From Schistocephalus solidus (lineage: Eukaryota > Platyhelminthes > Cestoda > Diphyllobothriidea > Diphyllobothriidae), in the NCBI GenBank assembly GCA_017591395.1, contig WEDG01000327.1, positions 1 to 64,000 on the forward strand: 64,000 nt of DNA, given 5' to 3'. The translations under genes and the position numbers were made by a program. The notes below the pieces were generated by a model. The model was not told the origin of the DNA. It worked only from the letters and a program-made list of their open reading frames with translations, and searched no databases. Shown one piece after another: positions 31,140 to 42,454 of the stretch (positions are counted from its first letter, which is position 1; each line of letters starts with the position of its first letter).

Positions 31140-32429
31140 GTATCTTCCTCCATCTAATTGCCGTCCAGTTTTCCCGGTGTTTTTATTTTGCAACAGTCTA
31201 TGGGTAATTTTACACTTAATGCTGACCTCTTCCTCGCCCTTAGTATTTAGTTTCTAAGACAAATATTTTTATGTGCGTCTTCAGTTAAAAGGTATGTTTT
31301 GATTTTCTTGCCTTGTTTATACCGACCTTTAAAACGGTCTTTCAGAGATATTCCATCTGGAAACTACTAGCAGTATGTCTATTCACTGATTTAGTACTTT
31401 TAAATCCCTACGATGCAACTTTGTCCACGCGAGAATTTTTATAGCCCTTGAGCTCTTATAAACTTTCCTGTCCTAACTTAACCCTACTTATTTACTTTTT
31501 TTCTCAAACCCGTATCGTTAAGATAAAGGGAAAATAACTCTTAAGGTGCAAGTGCGACAGCCTGGGCGAGACGATACCACTATAGGTGTTTCGTTTGAGA
31601 CTTATCTCATAATTTAGAGAAAATTATTAATTCCAAACTGTCCCAAACTATGAGTGAGGCTGTACTACGTGAAGGGAGTAAATATATTATTAAAAACACT
31701 TTGCCTTCGCTTATAATATTTGCACTGCTAGGATTTGCATGCGTTTTATTATTTTGTGGATCACAGCTAGAGAGTATAAATGTTCAAATCTACTTATAGT
31801 TTCTTCTGTTTTCTACCGTTTTTCAAAGAAACTTATATCTCGCGCAAATAAACCACATATGTTTTTGTCTGCATTCCGGGCGTTTTCACCAATTATAATT
31901 TTTGTCTTAAACACTCCTGGTTTGATCATCCGTGGTCTCCTCTTTCGTTTTCTGTACTGTTGCCGAATCCACAGTAAGACGGTTACTAGCGATCAAAGAA
32001 AATCTTCGTGTTCCGTGTTTTAATGATTTTTTTGAGAAAACAATATGCCAGATCCATGATTCAGTCAAGGAAAAATTTTAAAAGCGACATGATCCTTTAA
32101 GAGTAAGTTACAAAAGTAAACCTATTGTTTTGTTGCAAAGCAGTTATGCACATCCAAATAGAAAGATGGTTCCTATGAAATCGTTGACCGAGTCAGGTTC
32201 TGCGGACACTTAAAGAATTTCACATCGGACAGTTTTTCGCTAAATTCGGGATTTAAACAAGCAAGAGGACAATAGACCTGAAACAGATCATGACGGGCTG
32301 AATACAGCCAGCATGATTTCACCAAGCTGGGATATAATGAGTCGACTGGTAGGAAACAGATGACCTCCCGTCCACCTGTATTAAACGTTTTGTCATGTCT
32401 GATAGCTTACAGTACCTACAGTAAGTGAT
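31140..32429. other. AT-rich DNA without recognisable feature
   Basis: No coding similarity, tRNA-like boxes or repeats shared with other parts of the window were seen. Confidence 0.4.
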
Positions 32430-33060
32430 CAATTTAATAAAAGTTTAACTGAAATCCTGATATACGTTTTCGATTAAGAAGGATTACTTAATTACGGTTG
32501 TACTCTTGATTATCTTATGGTGTAGTTCCAAGATATTTCGGTCTCTTCTGGCTTCTGAACGCATTTCTTTTTGGACTCCTACAAAAATAGCACTCGGTAA
32601 AATATAAAAACTTCAGAAGTATGAAGTTTTTCCACTGATTTCCATGTCCTTTAAACTATATTTCATATACAAAATGTTAAAAATATATTTCCCCGTAGTC
32701 TTTTGGTAGCATGTCACGGCTCTTCAAAAACAAATGCATAGACAAATCAAGCTCAATATAATTCTGAATTAAAGATATTTTGCACTAATGCCTAACTATA
32801 CCCTGTTTTCGAAAAAGGCGTAATTTGCATATGTTAAAGCATGATTTCTCTAAAATATATTTCATTTTAAGAACGTTCCGGAAATCAATGGAAAAAACTC
32901 ATACGGTCGAAGTAGTTTTCGCAGGCGACTGAAAAGCATTAAATTCAAAAGCCGACATCATTCTGTGACTGAAATATCCTGGCATTGTGCCGCACGATTG
33001 GCGATATTACAGTCCTTTCTAATAGAAAACATTTTTAGCAATTTTACTTACCACCTCATG
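32430..33060. mobile_element. foldback (MITE-like) element, copy M1
   Basis: The left end (32,440-32,560: gttttcgattaagaaggatta, ttccaagatatttcggtc) is the imperfect inverse of the right end (32,960-33,050: gactgaaatatcctgg, tttctaatagaaaac). Inner pieces pair too: ttttccactgatttcc at 32,630 against ggaaatcaatggaaaa at 32,880. It codes for nothing. Copies M2 and M3 share both ends. Long inverted ends without coding capacity fit a non-autonomous DNA transposon; the superfamily is unknown. Confidence 0.65.
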
Positions 33061-36000
33061 ATTGTCCACTGCCTGTATATTTCTATTTGCCAGGTAATCA
33101 TCGTCGTTTTACTGGTTTTTATTAAAAATGCCGTTCCGAAAAATAACTATTAAAAGGCGGGATTTTGAGCCCACAGTATTGAACGCGATTGTTTTTGGCT
33201 TGACATGTTGAATACCTGTGGATTACTGAAGGGTACATGCAACTCCAGCTATCTTGCTAGCACTTACCACTGCCCAACAATCCAGCATTTTCGCGGTATC
33301 GGTTTGGACGTTCGCTCACATTTTAACCATATGGTCATTTATCTCCTATTCTTGTTAGTGATAGGAGGAAACTTTTCGTTGTTGCCCGGTTACTTTACCT
33401 ACTTTCATTTGGTTGGACTTGGACGAGGTACTTTCGATCTGAACTATGCCATTGAGAATATTTAGGTCAACTGACTCATTGATCGGCTATCTACTTAACT
33501 GCTCGTAAACTGCAAGGAAAATACTCGTTTCCATTATTGAGGCAGTCCTGCGAACTCTCACGAACAAGGGAAATCGGGTGGGGGAGGATGAATAAACTGC
33601 AGTTGAGTACCCGAAGGAATAATATATTTAGATCTCTACTATGGCTCCTAAGGAATAATTACTAGGTCCTTGACTAACCGGTTAATTATCAACCACTTTT
33701 TGTTTTCTTTATGCTAAATCGAGAACTATCATCAACAAATAGTCCTCGTTTTCAATAATTCTTCGCTGTCTGCCCACTGAGATTCCTTGTGGCACATCAA
33801 ACCGTAAAATAACATGCAACGACGGGACCGCGACCAGGGGCCAAGTCCAAGTGCATGAAGATAAAAGCAATTTATTTTTATGTCGCTACTAGTATCCGTC
33901 AAGACCGTGTTCTTTTGTCAGTATTATTTTGTTGTGTAACAAAATATTCTTGTAACTCTAGTAAATAACTACAACGTTAGCTTATATCATGTTCCATTTA
34001 TTTTAAATACTGTCTACGCCGGTAACTTTGCGTTAATGATAAGCTCCTTCACAGACATTCACCAGATTGTGTCAGATAAGTGTGAAGTCAGTCAAAATAA
34101 AGCAGAAAATAAATTCCTTTAAAACGAACACGCTTGCCTCTGGACCTAGATATCCGGTCAGATAGACTTGGAACCTCCGACTATTTGCCCGCTTCTCCTA
34201 CCCTGTTTAACTTTGCTAAGGTAACGTGGTAATTGAGTATCGGATAAATCAGACTCGCATGGCCTATGTCTGGAGCTTTCGAAAGCTCCGAAATAAGTAT
34301 CAAACGAGTAAAATTCTAGAACATGAGGCCTTCATCAAATCGATCCTTTTCAGGGACAGTTCGCTACCTTTAAGGGTTATCCTGGTGGTGCCTGCGCTCC
34401 ATTGTCCAGTTGGCCTTTATTATCACCCCTCCGGCAACCGATTGTAGGTTTAGTCAGGAACATAACCTAAACTAACCTCCTTACTCACGAAATCCGATGG
34501 CTTAACCATGTGGTGCACAGTCTTGTAGAATGCCAGCGAATCAGATCCTGACTGGCGGCAGTATCGAGGTGGTCAACTGAGCACATGAATGACCTTTGCG
34601 AAGGCGAGCGTTGAGCATATCTCCATCTGCCACTTTCGGGGCGTTTTATGGCCGACATTCCAGTGGACTCACCTGTATCTACAAGTTTGCTACTGATGTA
34701 AGGATATACTTCTTGATACTTTTAATTTGCAATGTGTAGTTGGCCGGATAAAAAATGCCGGAGGTCGTCACAAGGGCAAGTAGTCGACCGGCTTAAAGGC
34801 TCTGAAAACTTATAAAAATGCTCACACATTTTCGGATACAGAATATTATCGCACAAATTTTCTACATTTAGGTTGAACAATGTTAGTTACCGCAAGCATA
34901 CGTCTGGACAAACGTCACACACTTCTAGGATTCTGCGGGTCGCAGCATTTGCAAATTTGCCATTTACAGCTAGTAACCCATTCTAGATCTGGAGGGAAGA
35001 GGCCCGCACCTTCTTTAACTCAACGATCACAATAACATGTCAACTGTGGTATATACTATATCACAGCATGAACTGATGTCGTAAACCTGAGCAAAATATA
35101 ATATTTTCTCTCCTCCTCAGTCCTAAACGTTGATAGCGAGTAAGCGTTTTCTTTTTGTCGGGTCTCTGCTTCATGGAGTTCCACGAATATCTTGTTACCT
35201 GTCTAATGCTAATTATCTGTGCAGGCAGTCTACTCTTTCTCAGTAATTTACTCCTCTCGCAATTCGGGAGGTTGTGTACAAAGTAATTATACTTGTGTTT
35301 GCCCCCCTCCCCACCTCAATCTGCCGTTTTCTATCAGTTAGGTCTTTCTCTCTCGTACATGGTCATTTTCGTTTCGAGGATTACAGCAGTTCTTAGGGTT
35401 TTATTTTCTTTTGGGGTAAGGGACCATAAGGGTGTTAAAGTATGCACGCTTTTCGGCACATTTAAAGTTACGGGTACTTTCATCAGTAAAAACTCAGAAA
35501 TACGGACAACTTTGGTGGATCAGGTATTGAGTTGCTGGGCAGTAAGACAGCCTGCCGCCAGATTATCCAAATTTCTTGGCAGCGTTTTCAATCTGCTACG
35601 TCAGTTACCTTGCCTGACGGTTCACACATTGCTTCCACTTAGCGGGCTAACATCTTTATTTGGACTGTGAGTCAAGCTGTGATGCCTCATTCCCATTTTA
35701 GCGATTGTGATAACTTGTCCATGTCACGTTTGAGCTATTAAAATCGTCCTATTGTGCATCTAACCACGAGAAACATGTTAAACGCACATGGACGGGGTTT
35801 TTCCTGTCAAGTTAACCGCTTTGACCACGCAATCCCCCTATCACTTTGACCTTTTCTTGTCGCTTAAACACAATGAGGAAGAGAGTGATTTGACTGCTGC
35901 GCACGTATCCCTCACTCTAGTCAAAATCGCGCTCAAGTCCCTACTGCTTCCCCCTCCGGGCAATAATAGTAATCGTCGCTTGCAACAGACAAATCACCAT

Positions 36001-36248
36001 GACCTACTTTGACGAAACTTCCATATTTGTTCTGCAGCGTCTCGTGTCCTTGGTTTTGTAAAGTTTTTAAACTCGTCCCTTCGTCCCCACTCTCTTTCCT
36101 TTCTCAGCCTGATCTCCCTTTGTTGTTCTGTCGCCCCAATCGTTTCATCACTCCGTCCTTTGTGTTACGTAGTCTAATACAATTTTTGATAGAGACCTCA
36201 TTACTGGGATCTCATGGCAGGTGTCCAGTCCACAACAGTAGTTACGTT
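33061..36248. other. unrecognised AT-rich DNA
   Basis: Contains open frames at 33,205-33,465 (86 aa) and 35,293-35,670 (125 aa) with no recognisable motif or convincing splice context. Regarded as chance frames. Confidence 0.4.
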
Positions 36249-36371
36249 TGGGGTTCTTGTTTATGATCTCTCTTCTATACGGCGGTGCACTGGATATGCT
36301 TAGGCGACATTACCACCGGTTTCGTGTTACACGAGCCTGGGGTTTCTGTTTTTCTTGATGCTGTACATACC
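36249..36371 (+). repeat. ~125-bp direct repeat, copy 1
   Basis: Matches 37,058-37,187 in the same orientation (ttgtttatgatctc; cgatattaccaccggt variants; gagcctggggtt; gctgtacatacc). No coding frame is conserved between the two. Confidence 0.8.
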
Positions 36372-37057
36372 CCATCAAAGGCTCGACTCCGTGCGCCGAG
36401 TCATCGCGTATTTGATGAGCCCGAAATCTTTGCCCTCTCCTGCAATAAATGAAACATTTTCAGAAAAGTCCGACCTTAACTTGGCTACACCTGCGTAGTT
36501 TGCTCGAAGGACTACACCTCTCCAAAACTCTGCTTAACTAGGTAAGAAAGGCAACTTTTGCTAATAGAAAATGCTATGAAGTTTTACTTTCTGTAGGAAC
36601 TTATGGTAACGGTAGGGTGTGTAAGGCATCAAAGAAACCAGGAAACCCAGGTTTTTCTAATATGGGACCGGTGATAATAGTGGTTTTACGGGTGGGGCAT
36701 CACAGGGGATAATATCAGGTGTGTGAAACTATAGGATATAGTCCTTAGTCCTTTAATGAGCTTCTTTGCTATTGCAACTGGATATACCAGCTTACTTCCA
36801 CTCATCCCATTGCACCTCAAACGGTATTCCTTTGTTAACGGTGGTTACGCGCCGGTGAAACCCTTGGTCAGACGGGTTCTCATCAGATTTTCATCCTGTG
36901 CGTTCTAAACATACAACACGTGCTTTACGGTTCCATGGTATTTTCGGCATCCACTTCAGTCAGTTTCCGTTCCAGTTTCTTAGGCGTAAAGCATATTTAT
37001 CTGTTGTCTTTAAGTGACTGTATGTATGACAAAAATTTACAAAGCTTCGGTAAACTT

Positions 37058-37187
37058 TCCTCTGAATGGTTCTCGTTTATGATCTCCTTTTTATATGGTG
37101 GTGCACCAGATATGCATGGGCGATATTACCACCGGTCCCGTAATATACCAGCCTGGGGTTTATGTTATTTCTGGTGCTGTACATACC
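37058..37187 (+). repeat. ~125-bp direct repeat, copy 2
   Basis: Partner of 36,249-36,371, about 810 bp downstream. The spacer is unrelated to either copy. Confidence 0.8.
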
Positions 37188-37362
37188 TTACACTTATTAA
37201 ATACGTTTAGCATCAAATAATGCGAGAAGGGATGGGATCTGTCACACTTATTCTCCGTATTTCAATAATGCGCTTTCGTCGCTCCTCTTTGGTTTCCTGA
37301 ATTCGGTTTGCTGCGAAGCTCGCAATTTCGGCCTACACAGCATACCGCCATAGATCTCGATT

Positions 37363-37620
37363 CTAGATTACGGTCTCACAGCAATCTTGATAAATTCGGA
37401 GACATCTGAGAAAAATCTTCAGAACTTTCTTACATTGGGATCTTTTTCCTTGTTCGCGATCCTTTGTGACAGTACAACCAATGAACGCACGTTTGGAAAC
37501 GCGGTGGTCTGAAATATTTGCTTCTTGATCGTCCCACCAAAGTTGGAACTGCTTTAGCACTGTATTGATGCTGAGTACTCCAATCAAGTCCAGCGCATTG
37601 GCGTATGGAATCCATTTCTG
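37363..37620 (-). pseudogene. RTE-like reverse transcriptase C-terminal relic
   Basis: The minus strand reads KWIPYANALDLIGVLSINTV, then LKQFQLWWD and a Lys/Arg-rich end. It aligns in order with the RTE element's [47 protein letters not shown] and following basic stretch. Only this ~85-aa segment is visible and identity is low, so it is an old truncated copy or a different RTE lineage. Confidence 0.6.
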
Positions 37621-37639
37621 TTAACCAACCTTCGGGATT

Positions 37640-38135
37640 CGTTATAGACTTGTAAAATTCGAATGTGTGAACTTTCCCGTTTCGCTGTCACCAAGCGTCG
37701 GATTTCTGCTCATCAATATGTGGTCGTTACTACGACCCTTCTGGTGTTTTGGATGCAATGTTCCACTTAACACTTCTTAGCAGTGCGGTGGATTAGGGAC
37801 CTCTTTGTCAACACTACACTGACCTCTCCTCAGCTTCCGTTTCTCCATAAATCACTGTGCCTTCACCGAACGACAAAACCACGATTCCGAAGTACTTTTT
37901 GGTCGCCGATAGAAGCGAAGAGTCAAGTTCCAGGAAACCGTCCAGAAGAATGAGACGCGATCATTGGAACAGGACGTTTATCTGCTTGGCGTTTCCAAGC
38001 CTCACTTGAATCCGCCATCAGCGACAATCGCGGATAAGGGGACCATGGACGCACAGGAGGTGAGGTGCCATGTCACCTCGTACCTACCGTAATAAAAAGT
38101 TCCCGCATTCACCACTGGTGGTCGTGGTTGGTGCG
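37640..38135. other. no recognisable feature
   Basis: No coding similarity beyond the RTE relic on its left and the Penelope relic on its right. Confidence 0.4.
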
Positions 38136-38139
38136 ATGG

Positions 38140-38280
38140 CTGTTTGTCCGCATCCGAATCGTTAATTTCCGTAATTTCATCACTGGTGTTGATTAATGAG
38201 ATGATAAGTACTCGGCCAATTGGCTCGCTAACACTGTCACGGGAAGCGGCGTTCGTTCGCGCCCGCCCCGCATATTGGTT
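38140..38280 (-). pseudogene. Penelope-like element C-terminal relic
   Basis: The minus strand reads RARTNAASRDSVSEPIGRVL then NTSDEITEINDSDAD, colinear with the C-terminal tail of the Penelope fragment at 40,718-40,933 (GRANSDAGNTKGSSDSEPDC..NTDEISPSNDSDAD). Only the acidic tail is present. No ribozyme-like motif follows it. Confidence 0.65.
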
Positions 38281-39064
38281 AATGGCACCGCTGCACTCAT
38301 TCGGCGGTATGTCTGCTGGGCATTTACTCCATCATAGCTGGAGTAGGCTTTCATCGACCCCATTATTTCATTGAATCCGAAACAAGAGCCTCTTTTTTAT
38401 ATCGTCCTGGTTGGCATATGGCACGGCCTTTTGTTTCCTCTATTGAAGAACTTGCATATAAAAGCAGGGACAAAATTTCATCTGCATAGTGACCGTCTTA
38501 GATTAGAGGGCATGCTTGCCCTTCCCCCGTGTTGTCGCGAAAACCAACCCTCTCCCTCCCCCGATAACGGCTTTTGAAAGAGTTTGCGCGTTTATTTTTG
38601 TGCGGTTGGAGTCATTCAATTAAGGTTTGAGGGGACTAGTGGTCACTGCGAACGGAATTTTCGGTAAACATGATTGACAAGTTGAGACTGCCGCTGAGTG
38701 GAACACAGAGACCCATTTTACAGGACGGAGGGTCCCCAGTGTAACCTACTTTTGTATGGTATCACGTGGGCGGTAGACTTGCTGCCACGTATCCCACTGC
38801 GTCTGCTTCTATCTTCGCCTGGCTTGCCTCGGACTTAGTTCTGGTCCGGGGCCAAAACGGAGTCAAGAAGACCAGAGACGGGATCAGACACAGTGACTGA
38901 CAAGCTAAACAATCCGCCTGTGCATTCCACACATGCCTGATCTGCGCATGACGGACCCGATTTTCACAAAGAATAAGCGTATTCACCCGTCTATAGCGCA
39001 AGGCATAACTTCCCTGGCGACTTGCCTCTCCCACTTACCATCATGTGCAATTTTCGCCTTTCAG
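38281..39064. other. probable intron or intergenic DNA before the 39-kb exon
   Basis: A small piece at 38,845-38,885 (gagtcaagaagaccRgagaYggg) matches the R repeat, minus orientation. The last bases (ttttcgcctttcag) form a splice acceptor. Confidence 0.45.
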
Positions 39065-39829
39065 CACAAGAATCAGGCGGACAATCACAAAAGCTACTGA
39101 TGGATACACGCCAACGTTTGCTGAGCCGTTCGCAGGCACACAGCGCCGCCGCAAACAGTAGTAGCAGCAGCAACAACAATAACAACAACGGTAATATCCC
39201 CGACCAGCCCAATGGGAACCAACTTGCTGGCGGCTCTGGTGTTGGTCAATACCCCGAGCTTAACGACGACGCGGACAGCTCGGACATGTTAAACTCATCT
39301 AGTCTGGCTGACTCGGAGTTGATGTCCCGACGACGCCTTGTCAATGGCGTCGGTGACTCGGATGTGGATAATGGGGGACCCCTGGATGATGGCGATGACC
39401 TTGAATTAACCTATCGCATGCGACGACAGAGTCGGCGTCAGAGGCTCCTGCAGCGGAGGCGAGACTCCTCCCTCGCAGCAACTGGTGCTGAGGCAGATAC
39501 TGTGTGCAGTGGTGGTCGTCGTCATCGTGAGGGTTCCCTATCTCGGGGCTACCGGCGCGCGGCCACCACTGACGATCGTTCCTCGCAACCGCCACTGCCC
39601 TCGGGCCTCTCCCGATCCTCAACGCGGGTGGGGCAGCCCCTACGCAGTGCATCCATTCCTCCACCTCCTTCGGAGCCTCCACCTTCTACACCGGGTATGA
39701 GTCCGATGCTATTTGATTCGAACACCGGTCAGAACAACCCCTATGCATTCTATCCCCTGATGAATCTGAATATGATGCAACAACAACTTCCCTATACGGC
39801 GGCCCTACAACCTACATACATTGATCAAG
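39065..39829 (+). CDS. coding exon of an unidentified disordered protein
   Basis: The strongest host coding signal in the window. A frame of 297 codons is open from 39,022 to 39,915, but the protein-like part is bounded by an acceptor (cgcctttcag, ending 39,064) and a donor (caag/gtgcgt at 39,830), giving a 765-bp exon with codon splits in phase 1 on both sides. The product is low in complexity: a Ser/Asn run (SSSSSNNNNNNGN), an acidic stretch, an Arg-rich basic stretch (YRMRRQSRRQRLLQRRRDSS), a second Arg patch, a Pro run (IPPPPSEPPPSTP), and a C-terminal part rich in Met, Gln, Tyr and Pro. No domain is recognised. Basic and Gln/Asn stretches are common in regulatory or RNA/DNA-binding proteins, but I assign no function. 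Partner exons are not visible. Confidence 0.7.
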
Positions 39830-40539
39830 GTGCGTTGAGCCACGTGCTACTATGGTTTGATCTATCCCTTAAACCATTGTTGGCGCTCAAACCTTGTATT
39901 TCGATGTTTTTATAAAACTCAAACATATATTCATGTCTGGTAACCCAGTAAGGATGTATTTGCCTTACTCTCTCAGTCAGCGCTTCGTTAACTTTTTCAA
40001 TGTTCCGGATTTATTTGAAAAGTTATGATTGGGGCTGTCGTCGTGATAGTTGCTGTAATATTTTTAAGAGCAGTGGAAGATGGAATCATGAAGAATTAGT
40101 TTTATTTTCACTATCATTTTTGAATTTGGCCATGTGTACGGATGTCACTCAGTTCATTAGTATCGAAAAAGAGTTGAAACTGCATATGATATCTAGAAGC
40201 CGAAAAAATGGTATTCGGTGCTCGTTCCGGCTGTTGTGCAAACACAACCACTCCCAACTATCCGTATTTCAATTAACCTTTCATATATGCAACGAATGGT
40301 TATGTGGCCCCACCGGCAATGCACTGTTGTACGGCCCTACCAACGAACACAGTCGGTAGGTAGGCGTGTAATGCAGGAACGATGGCAATGGGGTTGAGCA
40401 GTTTAAAGGACGGAAAGGGTGGTAACCTGTTGGTAATATAAATAAGTTTATATGCCCACCGTCATCGGTCAAATGAGTTGTTCTTTTTTCTTATTCAGTT
40501 AGACCGTAATAAACTCATACACCTACCTACACGACGGCC
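39830..40539. other. no recognisable feature (intron or intergenic)
   Basis: Follows the donor of the 39-kb exon. Open frames are short. No downstream exon with a matching phase was recognised. Confidence 0.4.
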
Positions 40540-40555
40540 TTACACGGCGTTTATT

Positions 40556-40604
40556 GGCCTGATGTTTTCTGATTCTCACTCGAACCCATCCTCAGAGACA
40601 GTCG
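40556..40604 (-). ncRNA. hammerhead-ribozyme-like motif, degenerate
   Basis: On the minus strand: CTGAGGA (fits CUGANGA), a hairpin around gggttcgagtgagaatc, then AGAAAAC in place of CGAAAC, followed by atcagg. It lies about 115 bp after the Penelope stop codon. Probably inactive because of the altered GAAA region. Confidence 0.45.
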
Positions 40605-40717
40605 CAAATAATGGTGTGGTATTTATAAGACGCAGTTGCCATGCGGCCACGTGCCTATTACAATTAGCAGATCTCTCATTCATCGCTGGCGGTCGTATAT
40701 GACGCGATGATTGCTCG

Positions 40718-41570
40718 TTAGTCCGCGTCCGAGTCGTTACTTGGCGAAATTTCATCAGTGTTATCAATTCTTGGTGTGATGATGACTCGGCAATCTGGCT
40801 CGCTGTCACTGGAGCCTTTGGTATTCCCCGCGTCGCTATTTGCTCTGCCTATGCTACGTCTCAGCACAGAATATGGAACCGCGAGGTCATTGCACTTATT
40901 AATCGACTGCGAACCAAAGAAATCAAGACTCAATCAGTTCACGGCTTACGCGGTTGTCAGTCCTTGCGAGAAGTTCGGGTAAGGAAGCCGTATATGGCCA
41001 TCTAAACATGATACGGGACGAGGAACTGTCCGCAATACATGTGGATTTGCACTTAACTCCAAGGAAATTATGCTGATGAGTACGGATAGAGTTAAAGTTA
41101 AGTTTAGGGTTTGGTTTATGTCTGAGGTTAGGGTCAGACTGGGGGATTACGGTCATGAGTAGGCTAAGTGTTAATGGTATTATCGTGTTAGCTGTAGGCT
41201 TTAGGTTTAGGATAGGACTAGGGTTAAAATTAAGGTGACAGTTTAGTTTTAGGTTAGGGTTAGCGTTAAGACACGGGTATATTTGCCCTTCCTGAAATTC
41301 ACCGTGAAGCCCCGTATTTTAAGCGAGCGGGCGGTTGCTATTTCTGTCCTGTCCTGTTTGAACGGCCCTACAAGGCATCCCTACCGAAGTTTGGCCTCAT
41401 CAAACTTGAAGGTGTGGCCGGGTCCCGTCGCATGAGTCGCGACCAGAGAGTTAGTGTCCTTCCTCCTCACTGCTTCCGCATGTTCAGCCGTCCTCGAGCA
41501 GAGTAGTTTTCCATTTTCTCGGACGTAGTTATTTTGTCAGCAACTGCACCAGATTCGATTAGCAACTCCA
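40718..41570 (-). pseudogene. GIY-YIG endonuclease and C-terminus of Penelope-like element, interrupted
   Basis: From 41,570 the minus strand reads NYVRENGKLLCSRTAEHAEA then VRRKDTNSLVATHATGPGHT and FKFDEAK. This matches the GIY-YIG family of Penelope elements, in which YVGETG, the Arg of LRTR.AEH, and GH.F.FDEA are conserved (here YVGETG is YVRENG). About 300 bp of unrelated sequence containing a telomere-like tract then intervene. At 41,020 the protein resumes as LLARTDNRVSRELIES and, after a frameshift at 40,925, SLDFFGSQSINKCNDLAVPY and SVLRRSI, ending in an acidic tail at 40,718. The enzyme would cut target DNA for insertion; this copy is dead. Confidence 0.8.
41089..41272 (+). repeat. 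degenerate telomere-like tract inside the Penelope fragment
   Basis: About 185 bp rich in TTAGGG and close variants (tttagggttt, gaggttaggg, ctagggtta, ggttagggttag). TTAGGG is the known telomere repeat of flatworms such as schistosomes. It separates the two halves of the GIY-YIG domain. Confidence 0.65.
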
Positions 41571-41737
41571 GACGTTTCCTGTCGTGACAGCGTGTCGTTC
41601 GGCCTCAGCATTCAGCGCCTGATAGTCGTTTCTGGTCGATATGCAACTCCAACTCCAAGTAGCATGAGAAGGCTGCATGGAAACTGCGTCCTATAAATAC
41701 CGCACCCTTGACAGCCTCATCTACCTTATCTGCGACT

Positions 41738-41780
41738 GTCTCTGATGATAGGCTCGAGTGAGAATCCGAAACGTCAGGCC
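41738..41780 (+). ncRNA. hammerhead-ribozyme-like motif
   Basis: Plus strand: gtctCTGATGA, a stem-loop taggctcgagtgagaatcc with one mismatch, then GAAAC and gtcaggcc. Core sequences CUGAUGA and GAAA are in the right order and distance for a hammerhead ribozyme, and such ribozymes are known in the terminal repeats of Penelope-like elements. Helices I and III could not be assigned with confidence by eye. Confidence 0.5.
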
Positions 41781-41800
41781 AATAAACGCCATGCTTCAGT

Positions 41801-42454
41801 GATCGCATCTTCTTGTTCTGAACTGTTTCGTGGAACTCGCCTGTTCGTTTCTTTCAGCTGTCTGAACTCTATTGCCCGATAACTCGAAAGCACGATATAA
41901 TTGTTTCCCTGTAAGTTGAAGCCCTGTATACACAGCAAAGTAATGTGTCCTTTGGGGTTAGCGTTCACTGGTCCATCCGTGGTTAAACGATGAAATACTG
42001 GTGATGCTTTTTCCGTGGGTCTGCTATCTAGAGCCCACATTCTGTCCTGCAGTAGGGATAAATCAGTGCATGCCAATGAACTTAAACCTTCCTGATCGCA
42101 GCTGAAAAGACTCGAGCCCGTTGTGTACTGGCAGTACGCCTGAATCGACGACCGATAAGCACGGGTTCCGGACCCGGATCGTCTCAGTCCGTGGTTGCGG
42201 TATGGCTCGCAGATCCTCTGGAGGTTGCCATTCCAGTTCCGTCTCTCCCTTTCAGTACTACATCTCACAAACTGCGCTTGACAGTTTCAGATATACAAGG
42301 AAGTTGCAGCATTCAGGCTCTTAATTATACTGACAAAATCAGTCACGTGTGTTCATTTGTATAGTTTTTTTAACCTTTAGGGTTCTTGTATTACTGCTTT
42401 GATTGAAAACTGTACATCTTCGCGGTCGAAAGTTTTCTTTACAACAAAGGCATA
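41801..42454. other. flank of the Penelope inverted end
   Basis: A minus-strand frame at 42,268-41,774 (164 aa) has no recognisable motif and runs into the terminal repeat, so I do not call it a gene. The part 41,825-41,852 (tggaactcgcctgttcg) recurs at 49,727-49,750, showing that the terminal repeat extends to about 41,852. Confidence 0.45.

Larger units (their letters stand above)
40540..41800 (-). mobile_element. Penelope-like retroelement remnant with inverted terminal repeats
   Basis: Minus-strand GIY-YIG endonuclease and C-terminus of a Penelope-like element. They are followed by a terminal segment (40,690-40,540) with a ribozyme-like motif, and preceded at 41,640-41,800 by the same terminal segment in the opposite orientation. 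Shared pieces include gcgtcYtataaatacc and caggccaataaacgcc. Terminal repeats that may be direct or inverted are a known trait of Penelope elements. The reverse transcriptase is missing, lost between the endonuclease and the inverted end. Confidence 0.75.

Noticed and set aside
35293..35670. 125-aa frame with hydrophobic stretches as a membrane protein
   Set aside because: No motif, no conserved context, and hydrophobic runs are expected from T-rich DNA.
41774..42268. 164-aa minus-strand frame as Penelope protein
   Set aside because: It shows no RT or GIY-YIG motif and runs into the non-coding terminal repeat.
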